DNA of 9,132 nt from Clostridium sp. K4410.MGS-306 (GTDB lineage: Bacteria > Cyanobacteriota > Vampirovibrionia > Gastranaerophilales > Gastranaerophilaceae), in contig LARD01000014.1 of assembly GCA_000980375.1 (NCBI GenBank), forward strand, positions 1-9,132. The letters run 5' to 3'. Every line of letters starts with the position of its first letter. The first letter of the stretch is position 1. This document shows, in pieces, positions 1 through 5,216 of the stretch. A program made the position numbers and the translations under genes. The notes below the pieces were generated by a model, which saw only the letters and a list, made by a program, of their open reading frames with translations, was not told where the DNA came from and did not search any database.

Positions 1-30
1 ATATGTATGGCACTTTTTTTTTTAGTTTAA

Positions 31-80
31 TTCATTTTTTGATAAATATGATTTATACTTTTGCATAATGTTTATTATGC
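31..80 (+). promoter_or_regulatory. Weak candidate promoter with overlapping dyad upstream of the TolC-like gene
   Basis: TTCATT (31-36), a 17-bp spacer and TATACT (54-59) form a weak sigma70-like promoter. An alternative is TTGATA (39-44) with CATAAT (64-69) at a 19-bp spacing. A perfect 7-bp inverted repeat, GCATAAT-GTTT-ATTATGC, lies at 63-80, on or just after the likely start of transcription, and so could be an operator. The region is very AT-rich, so promoter-like matches are expected by chance and the exact boxes are uncertain. Confidence 0.3.
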
Positions 81-148
81 TTTATGCTTAAATTTTTATT
101 TATGGTGATTATTATTTGTGATTAATCCTACAAAATACCCGTCAGGCT

Positions 149-212
149 ATGAGAAATTCCAACATTTTCAAATAAGCTTTCTTATGTGTACAAGCACTTG
201 AAAATGGGGAGA
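149..212 (+). promoter_or_regulatory. Predicted leader RNA fold that pairs the Shine-Dalgarno of the TolC-like gene
   Basis: A 9-bp stem pairs 163-171 with 198-206. It continues past an AA bulge (161-162) as 157-160 with 207-210, including one G-U pair. The 3' strand of this stem contains most of the GGGGAGA ribosome-binding site (206-212). The stem encloses two contiguous small hairpins, 172-176/181-185 and 186-189/194-197, giving a three-way junction with no unpaired junction bases. A tiny ORF, 149-175 (MRNSNIFK, then TAA), covers the whole 5' strand, so a ribosome translating it would open the stem. That ORF has only a poor SD (AGG, 2 nt from ATG). The pairing is read directly from the sequence. 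A switch, thermosensor or attenuation role is inference. Confidence 0.4.
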
Positions 213-214
213 AT

Positions 215-1702
215 GTGAAAAAATTAATACTAATATTTTTAATAAATTTTTTCATTGCACTTCCTGTTTTAGCACAGGAGAGCGAAGACGGCCTGATATG
301 GAACTATCGTTCCGACAGGTTTTTAGAATCCTTAAAAGAAGGCCATGGCATTTATGATGAAGCTACACAAAGAGACCTTGATAAGCAAATAAAAGAAGGT
401 CTTGATATAAATCTTATCCCTGTTGATTTGGAAACTTGCATAAAAGTTGCTTTAAAAAACAATTATGACATAAAGATTGCTGCAACAAATGCTCAAGAGG
501 CAAAATGGCTCTATGCCAGAGCAGTGGCGGATTTAATACCTGATTTTTACTACAGATATCAAATACAGGCTCTTAACGGGGAATTTCTTGTTGGTGATAT
601 TTTACCAAGAGTTATCAGGCAGAATCCGATTTACAGTGGACTTACCATAGATTATCCGCTTGGTAACGGCACTATATTTTACAATATGGCAAGCCAGAGC
701 AATCTCTATCAGGCGCAAAAGCATAATGTAAAGTACACACAAAGTGAACTGCTATTGAAAACCACGCTCTATTATTACGAGCTTCTTGAGGCAAAATTAA
801 ACATAGAAGTGCTGCTCTCGAATCTCAGAGACAGGCACGAACAGTTAAAGCTCATGCAGGCCAGATATCAAATAGGTATAGGTTCAAAATACGATATTTT
901 GAGGGCTGATGCTCAATATGCGGATGCAAAGCAAGAGCTAATCTCAGCATTAAATACTTTAAGGCTTCAACAGGCAAAACTTTCAAATATTATGGGGGTT
1001 GAAGTCACACTTACGCTTTACCCGTTTGAACACGGTGCTCAGCCCAGAGAACTCATTGAAAAGAAAAACAACATTGACTGCTTATACAATGTTGCGCTGC
1101 AAACCAGAGAAGATATTAAGACAAAAAGAGCACAGATTCGCTCTCTAGTAAATTTAAAAAATAAAAATTATGCCGATTTTTTCCCCTATGTAGAGCTAAC
1201 ATATGAGTTTGCAAAAGTCGGCGTTACAGGAAACACAAGCCTGAGAACAAACCATACCTGGAGCCTGAATGTGACAGTGCCGCTTGGTAAAAAAATGGGT
1301 GTGGGAACTATCACACAAAAAAATGCAGACCTTGCAAAAATCAAAAGCGCAAGATATGAGCTGACAAACCTTGAAAGGCAGGTAAAAGAAAGCATTGTTG
1401 GTTCATATTACAGCTCAAGAACAGCACTGGAACGTGTTGAAGCAAATAAAAAACAGGTTGCAGCTGCAGATGAAGGCCTAAAGTTCTCTTTAGTTGGCTT
1501 TGATGTGGGCCAAAACACATTTATTGATGTTTTGACATCTCAAACAGAAAAAACACGGGCAAGACAACAGTTAATCAGCTCTGTTATTGCATACAACAAA
1601 GCACAGGCACAGCTTTTATTTGACACAGGCATAATCAGCCCTAAAACACTGCTATTAAACTATCGCGGATTACAAAACCCGAACAAAACAAAAATGAATT
1701 AA
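215..1702 (+). CDS. TolC-family outer-membrane efflux/secretion channel protein
   Basis: The product has 495 residues, the usual size for the outer membrane efflux protein (OEP/TolC) family. These proteins trimerise into an outer-membrane barrel with a periplasmic alpha-helical tunnel for type I secretion or RND/ABC efflux. Residues 1-20 form a signal peptide (KK, a hydrophobic stretch, then PVLA before QE). The first OEP repeat begins near residue 70 (VDLETCIKVALKNNYDIKIA) and the second near 300. The second has the typical long coiled-coil helices (…ARYELTNLERQVKESIV…) and a late VGFDVGQNTFIDVLTSQTE motif. The start is GTG at 215, because the overlapping ATG at 213 runs straight into TGA. 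The GGGGAG site ends only 3 nt before GTG, which is close. No periplasmic adaptor or inner-membrane pump gene is in the window, so the substrate cannot be inferred. It may be controlled by the leader fold just upstream. Confidence 0.93.
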   Translation: MKKLILIFLINFFIALPVLAQESEDGLIWNYRSDRFLESLKEGHGIYDEATQRDLDKQIKEGLDINLIPVDLETCIKVALKNNYDIKIAATNAQEAKWLYARAVADLIPDFYYRYQIQALNGEFLVGDILPRVIRQNPIYSGLTIDYPLGNGTIFYNMASQSNLYQAQKHNVKYTQSELLLKTTLYYYELLEAKLNIEVLLSNLRDRHEQLKLMQARYQIGIGSKYDILRADAQYADAKQELISALNTLRLQQAKLSNIMGVEVTLTLYPFEHGAQPRELIEKKNNIDCLYNVALQTREDIKTKRAQIRSLVNLKNKNYADFFPYVELTYEFAKVGVTGNTSLRTNHTWSLNVTVPLGKKMGVGTITQKNADLAKIKSARYELTNLERQVKESIVGSYYSSRTALERVEANKKQVAAADEGLKFSLVGFDVGQNTFIDVLTSQTEKTRARQQLISSVIAYNKAQAQLLFDTGIISPKTLLLNYRGLQNPNKTKMN

Positions 1703-1707
1703 AACTG

Positions 1708-2334
1708 CTAAACCGCTATATTTATCCGCCCTCGCAGCTGGTCTGCAGTCACTGTTTTATAGTCTTGTATATTATTGGTATTGCCGTAATAAGAGTCGGG
1801 TTTTACAGAAGACTTCGCTTGTGCATTTTTAATTTCCGACATAAGACTGCCTAGCGTTTCTTCTGACAAGGTGTCTAAAAACTGCACTATTGCAATTGTT
1901 TGTGCTGTTTCATAGCCATACAAATCCGCAATATCAGAGGAAATATTTAGCTTACCTTCATTAATCAATCTGTTTAAATCAGATGTTTGTGTAAGATTTT
2001 GCGCAAAAGAGTATTTTACTGCCGCCGTAAAGTCATCTTCCGTAATCACGTCTCCGTCGGAGGATAAATCCGAAAATCTGTTCAGGATAGTGCCTGTCAG
2101 CTTATAGGCATTTCTATCTGTCATATTTTCATTTTCCAGCAGGGTTTTGAAATTGGTCAAAGCTGTTTTGCTTATGCCGGAAGAAGATGCCGTAAGCATC
2201 GACAAAGATTGGAACACAAGCTGCGCAACAGAAGACATAGCATCTTGAGCCTGTTTGTACACGCTAAACGAAGAAACAGTCGAAATACTATTGGACGCAG
2301 TTATATTATTAATCGATGAGACGCTATTAATCAT
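1708..2334 (-). CDS. Small EF-hand-like protein of unknown function
   Basis: I do not recognise this 208-residue protein. Its N-terminus is Ser/Asn/Thr-rich (MINSVSSINN…) with no signal peptide. The middle contains a convincing EF-hand-like helix-loop-helix: loop residues 89-100 (DLSSDGDVITED) have Asp at positions 1, 5 and 12, Ser at 3, Gly at 6 and Val at 8, the calcium-binding pattern. Helix LTGTILNRF precedes the loop and FTAAVKYSF follows it. The remainder is predicted helical, with a Tyr/Asn-rich tail. The open frame extends 17 codons upstream to 2385, but I place the start at 2334. There AGGTG (2342-2346) sits 7 nt before ATG, and a good promoter (2357-2385) lies inside the would-be extension, so the longer form could not be translated from that transcript. 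The gene is convergent with the TolC-like gene, with a 5-bp gap. Confidence 0.8.
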   Translation of the reverse strand: MINSVSSINNITASNSISTVSSFSVYKQAQDAMSSVAQLVFQSLSMLTASSSGISKTALTNFKTLLENENMTDRNAYKLTGTILNRFSDLSSDGDVITEDDFTAAVKYSFAQNLTQTSDLNRLINEGKLNISSDIADLYGYETAQTIAIVQFLDTLSEETLGSLMSEIKNAQAKSSVKPDSYYGNTNNIQDYKTVTADQLRGRINIAV

Positions 2335-2356
2335 AAAAAAACACCTGTATCCTACC

Positions 2357-2385
2357 ATTATAGAGTATATAGTATATAAAAACAA
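2357..2385 (-). promoter_or_regulatory. Sigma70-type promoter of the EF-hand-like gene
   Basis: Reading the minus strand, TTGTTT (2380-2385), a 17-bp spacer and a perfect TATAAT (2357-2362) are followed by the ribosome-binding site AGGTG at 2342-2346. The untranslated leader would be only about 15-20 nt. The promoter supports the ATG at 2334 as the true start. It also indicates that the gene does not depend on readthrough from rpsA, which ends 92 bp upstream of that start. Confidence 0.65.
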
Positions 2386-2425
2386 GTGTTCTTTTATGAT
2401 TTACTAATTTAATAAATATTTACAA

Positions 2426-3481
2426 TTAGTCTTCATTAAGGCTAAGACTGATTCTTCTGTCATCAGGATTAAACTTAATAATTGTAGTATTTATTTTATC
2501 GCCGGAAGCAAGAATGCAGTTATTTTTGTTCTGATAGTCCACAACTTCGTTGTTAGGCAGCAATGCTTCTACGCCCGGGAACACTTCAACAAAGGCGCCA
2601 AAGTGTTTGATTCTTGTAATTGTTCCTTCGATCTTATCGCCTTCATTAATTTTATTTTTAGCTTCAATCCAAGGATCAGCTTCAAGATTCTTCAAGCTCA
2701 AGCTGACACGCTGTTTGTCGTGGTCAATACCGATAATTTCAACATTGATTGTGTCAGAAATTTTTAACACGTCAGAAGGATGGTCTACCCATCTCCAGGA
2801 CATTTGAGACAACGGCAACAGGCCATCCATACCGCCGATATCAATAAATGCACCAAAATCAGTAATTCTTACAACTTCGCCTTTTACTACCTGGCCTACT
2901 TCCAGACTTGTAAACATATTTTCTTTGTTTTCATCCTGTGCATCGGAGTAGACTTTTTTGTTTGACAAAATAAAGTTGTTTTGAGACGGATCAAGAGAAA
3001 GTATCTTTAACTCAATTGTCTGGCCAACAATGTTATCAGTATCTTTTGCTCTAAGATGGCTGGAGGGAACAAAGCCTCTTACTCCTTTAACTTCAACCAG
3101 CACGCCGCCTTTTACTACAGAAACAACTGTACCTTCCACTGTTGCATCTTCTTCTTTAAGAGTTTCAATTTCTTTCCATGCATAAGCCATTGCAACTTTT
3201 TTATGTGACAGGAGGAATCTGCCGTCATCGTCTTCTTCTCTTATAATTAAGAATTCATAAGCTTCGCCTTTTTGCAGTGTTTGTTCTACAGATTTTGATA
3301 AATCTATTCTTGCTTCTCTTTCCGGGCAAAGTGCGGAGGTTTTAGCTCCGATATCAACAATAACTCCTTCAGAATCATAACCGCAGACAAGACCTTTTAC
3401 CAAATCACCTTTTTGAAATTTATAATCATACTCTGACATAAGTGATTCAAATTCTTCGTCTGTGTAAGTTTTAGTGACCAT
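2426..3481 (-). CDS. rpsA: 30S ribosomal protein S1, four S1 domains
   Basis: The 351-residue product is built of four S1 (OB-fold) RNA-binding domains at about residues 24-95, 112-176, 194-265 and 280-349. Domains 3 and 4 show the textbook G-x-V-x-x-I/R-x-F-G-A-F-V/I-(D/E) core (KGEVVRITDFGAFIDI; EGTITRIKHFGAFVEV) and end in RVSLSLK and RISLSLN. S1 sits on the 30S subunit and helps recruit and unfold mRNA. Domains 1-3 follow the cyanobacterial S1 pattern, including …DIGAKTSA…, …DDGRFLLSHKK…AW… and …RGFVPSSHL…. Cyanobacterial S1 as I know it has three S1 domains, so the fourth is notable. ATG at 3481 is preceded by GGAGAG (3487-3492) with a 5-nt spacing. Strong promoter at 3523-3552. The family is certain. 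The rpsA name could be wrong if the genome encodes another S1 homologue. Confidence 0.93.
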   Translation of the reverse strand: MVTKTYTDEEFESLMSEYDYKFQKGDLVKGLVCGYDSEGVIVDIGAKTSALCPEREARIDLSKSVEQTLQKGEAYEFLIIREEDDDGRFLLSHKKVAMAYAWKEIETLKEEDATVEGTVVSVVKGGVLVEVKGVRGFVPSSHLRAKDTDNIVGQTIELKILSLDPSQNNFILSNKKVYSDAQDENKENMFTSLEVGQVVKGEVVRITDFGAFIDIGGMDGLLPLSQMSWRWVDHPSDVLKISDTINVEIIGIDHDKQRVSLSLKNLEADPWIEAKNKINEGDKIEGTITRIKHFGAFVEVFPGVEALLPNNEVVDYQNKNNCILASGDKINTTIIKFNPDDRRISLSLNED

Positions 3482-3522
3482 CAGTTCTCTCCATTTTAAT
3501 ATTCACGATCTTTACTATAATT

Positions 3523-3552
3523 ATAATATTAAAAATTTTATAATTTTGTCAA
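3523..3552 (-). promoter_or_regulatory. Strong sigma70-type promoter of rpsA
   Basis: On the minus strand a consensus TTGACA (3547-3552) is followed after 18 bp by TATTAT (3523-3528). An overlapping TATAAT lies at 3520-3525 with a longer spacing. Transcription would start near 3515, giving a leader of roughly 35 nt. There is therefore little room for the long structured autoregulatory leader known from E. coli rpsA. Confidence 0.75.
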
Positions 3553-3593
3553 ATAAAAAGTCATGTAAAATTAATAAATCTCAATGGTTTGGG

Positions 3594-3607
3594 GGATTTT
3601 AAAATCC
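3594..3607 (-). promoter_or_regulatory. 14-bp perfect palindrome upstream of the rpsA promoter
   Basis: GGATTTTAAAATCC is its own reverse complement. It lies about 40 bp upstream of the rpsA -35 box, a position suited to an activator site. A second, imperfect dyad (AATTTTC-N9-GAAAATT, about 3633-3655) follows further upstream. The rest of the 236-bp gap between rpsA and the membrane-protein gene contains no ORF and no clear terminator. Palindromes of A/T runs arise easily by chance in this composition. Confidence 0.25.
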
Positions 3608-3717
3608 AAAATAGCTCTGTATTACTACATTAAATTTTCCGAATTTCAGAAAATTCTCTATAGATAATTCACGAAAGATATCCCGAAACTCTTTTTTTAT
3701 CACGATTTAAACCACCT

Positions 3718-4776
3718 TTACGGGTGCTTTTCCTGATTTCTATAACCAATGCCGGCTCGATATCCTGACACAAAATACATTAGAGGCAATGCAGGTTCTA
3801 TCCATTTGAATCCGGAAAGCACTCCTGCCGTTGCAATATCATCTGCATGCAAAGCTATATCAGCCAGTTCCGGTTTTCTTTCATCATAAACACCTTTGCA
3901 ATTAGGATTAGGATTGTGATTAGATTTTCCAGCAAAAAGCGGGTCTATAATCTTTTGGCTCATTTTATTGGCAATATAACTGCCGCCAATAATTCCTGTT
4001 GTTGTAATACCTGTAAGTATAACTATCATCTTGCGCAAAGGGGTCAAGGGCTTTATCATTTTGGATTTTTGGAGCCCTTCTGCCGCAAACAATGCGGCAC
4101 AGGCTCCGACGTTACAAAGGAAGATATTGGCAAAATATTGATAAAAGCCCTCTTTAATTTTGTTTGATGTGGATTTTTTGGAAGCTGTATTGGTGACCTT
4201 ATCTGCCGTAATACCGCCTAGTATGCCTCCAACAACAGGTATTGCACCAAGCAGCGACAAACGGCCTATTTCGGAAAAAATGCCTTTTGCATCCAAGTTT
4301 TCCGCCTCTGGAAGCAATACAGACAAAAGTTTATTCTTTGATTCAGACTCCGGAAGCTCTTTTAGCACAAAGGCCACATCTTTTTTTGAAAGAGCCTGTG
4401 TCTTTGCCTTGTTCAAGACATCGGCTATTTTCTTTGCCGGCTTTGAGTCTTTTATATATTTGTCTACGGCTTTTTTATTATTTTCAAGAATTTCTGTCAG
4501 GGATGATTTTTCCAAAAGCCTTGGTACTATTTGTTTTCCTGCAATTTTGAGACCGTTTGCACCTATTAATGATGCAGCTATTGTTGAGGAAATGATTATG
4601 GAATTTTTAACAGCTTTTGTCTTTTTTTGTTCTTTAGATTTACCGCGTGTTGACATGTATGTATCCAAAACCCCGTAACCGCCACCTGCACCTATAAGAA
4701 GAACGGGCATTTTTTTCTGTAGTTTATTTAGAATAACAGGCTGGTCTATACATCTGCCCAGGGCTTTAAGGTTCAT
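3718..4776 (-). CDS. Multi-pass membrane protein of unknown function
   Basis: I do not recognise this 352-residue protein. It has about six hydrophobic segments that could span the membrane, near residues 23-41, 59-78, 172-192, 213-233, 249-268 and 315-337. Several are rich in Gly/Ala/Ile (LLGAIPVVGGILGGI; ILTGITTTGIIGG). Between segments 2 and 3 lies a hydrophilic, Lys-rich helical stretch of about 90 residues (79-170) containing KKAVDKYIKDSKPAKKIADV. There is no cleavable signal peptide. No catalytic motif stands out. C-terminal region 290-312 (NCKGVYDERKPELADIALHADD) is polar. ATG at 4776 has AGGA 7 nt upstream, and the frame has no better start. The gene is divergent from the 53-residue ORF, and its promoter overlaps a strong dyad, suggesting conditional expression. 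A transporter role is possible but unsupported. Confidence 0.85.
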   Translation of the reverse strand: MNLKALGRCIDQPVILNKLQKKMPVLLIGAGGGYGVLDTYMSTRGKSKEQKKTKAVKNSIIISSTIAASLIGANGLKIAGKQIVPRLLEKSSLTEILENNKKAVDKYIKDSKPAKKIADVLNKAKTQALSKKDVAFVLKELPESESKNKLLSVLLPEAENLDAKGIFSEIGRLSLLGAIPVVGGILGGITADKVTNTASKKSTSNKIKEGFYQYFANIFLCNVGACAALFAAEGLQKSKMIKPLTPLRKMIVILTGITTTGIIGGSYIANKMSQKIIDPLFAGKSNHNPNPNCKGVYDERKPELADIALHADDIATAGVLSGFKWIEPALPLMYFVSGYRAGIGYRNQEKHP

Positions 4777-4798
4777 GAGAATATCCTTTCGGTTTTAA

Positions 4799-4856
4799 AT
4801 TGTTAGTTATGACTAACAATATTCAAAAAAGTTTTAATTGTCAAGCTTTCTGACAA
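4799..4856 (-). promoter_or_regulatory. Promoter of the membrane-protein gene with an operator-like dyad
   Basis: Minus strand: consensus TTGACA (4839-4844), exactly 17 bp, then TATTGT (4816-4821). A perfect 9-bp inverted repeat, ATTGTTAGT-N4-ACTAACAAT (4799-4820), covers most of the -10 box and the expected start of transcription, the classic position for a repressor operator. A second dyad, TTGTCA-N7-TGACAA (4838-4856), overlaps the -35 box. The TTAGT-N4-ACTAA core resembles sites used by winged-helix repressors such as MarR-type proteins, but no regulator gene is in the window, so the regulator is unknown. Confidence 0.6.
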
Positions 4857-4875
4857 AAAATTGCCCGTGCGGGCA
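4855..4875 (-). terminator. Intrinsic terminator-like hairpin, minus orientation
   Basis: On the minus strand a GC-rich stem (TGCCCG / CGGGCA; 4862-4867 with 4870-4875) is followed two bases later by six T residues (4855-4860). The stem is short, with a very tight loop (a 5-bp stem with a 4-nt loop is more realistic). No minus-strand gene lies just upstream. It may insulate the promoter that starts immediately beyond it, or end a small untranslated RNA. Confidence 0.4.
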
Positions 4876-4902
4876 TTAACATATCTTTACAGGCAACCAA
4901 TA

Positions 4903-4921
4903 TTATTAAAGTTTTTAATAA
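4903..4921 (+). promoter_or_regulatory. AT-rich dyad upstream of the 53-residue ORF
   Basis: TTATTAAA-GTT-TTTAATAA is an 8-bp perfect inverted repeat lying 43 bp before the start codon of the small ORF. It is flanked at a distance by GGCA (4892-4895) and TGCC (4926-4929). It could be an operator or simply AT-rich promoter DNA. A TATATT at 4932-4937 could be the -10 box, but I see no matching -35 box. Confidence 0.2.
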
Positions 4922-4964
4922 ATCATGCCGATATATTATTTGTTCAATAAAACAGGGATATTGT

Positions 4965-5126
4965 ATGGACAAAAACGAATTTGATGAAAATCAACTTAAC
5001 CACGTAAAAATGCAAAGTGACCTGATAAAACTCATCCAGGTATTGGATGAGTGTATTGAGCACATTGACAGCTTCTATTGCTACACAATGAAAAAGCAGA
5101 TGCTGGCCGGCTCGAATCAAAACTAG
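4965..5126 (+). CDS. 53-residue small hypothetical protein
   Basis: The ORF starts at ATG 4965, preceded by AGGGA (4954-4958) at a 6-nt spacing, and ends in TAG. The product begins MDKNEFDENQ and is predicted mostly helical. Residues 12-37 have a hydrophobic periodicity (VKMQSDLIKLIQVLDECIEHI) that could form an amphipathic helix or short coiled coil. There are two cysteines (30 and 39) and a basic segment (MKKQM), with no signal peptide or membrane segment. It precedes argS by 90 bp on the same strand and is divergent from the membrane-protein gene. Supporting it as a real gene are the good ribosome-binding site, sensible composition and otherwise unexplained space. I do not recognise the family. 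Confidence 0.6.
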   Translation: MDKNEFDENQLNHVKMQSDLIKLIQVLDECIEHIDSFYCYTMKKQMLAGSNQN

Positions 5127-5176
5127 GCAAGAAACATATAAAAATTTAAACCTGTGTAAATATTCTTTGTTTTGAC

Positions 5177-5182
5177 TATAAT
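5177..5182 (+). promoter_or_regulatory. Possible -10 box of argS
   Basis: A perfect TATAAT lies 34 bp before the argS start codon, preceded by TTGAC. No good -35 hexamer is seen 16-18 bp upstream (best is TGTGTA). If it is used, the leader would be under 30 nt. Cotranscription of argS from the upstream small gene is the alternative. Confidence 0.4.
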
Positions 5183-5216
5183 CTTTGTAAGATTAGAAAT
5201 TTTGCGAAGGTGAAAA

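Noticed and set aside
11..23. Run of ten T residues near the left edge as the tail of a terminator
   Set aside because: Only about 13 bases precede it, and they do not form a stem within the window. A hairpin further left cannot be judged.
2335..2385. N-terminal extension (MFLYTIYSIMVG…) of the EF-hand-like protein
   Set aside because: A consensus promoter lies inside it, no SD precedes the upstream ATG, and a good AGGTG site precedes the ATG at 2334.
2403..2430. ACTAATT…AATTAGT inverted repeat at the rpsA stop codon as a terminator
   Set aside because: The stem is almost all A/T with a 14-nt loop, and no T-tract follows on the minus strand.
3637..3652. TTCCGAATTTCAGAA resembling a heat-shock-type array of TTC/GAA units
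   Set aside because: That element belongs to eukaryotic heat-shock promoters. Here it is better described as a short AT-rich dyad.
4160..4678. 172-codon plus-strand open frame opposite the membrane-protein gene
   Set aside because: It is antisense to a better-supported gene with its own promoter and SD. Its residues (Ser/Phe-rich runs) look like the mirror of Lys/Glu/Ala codons.
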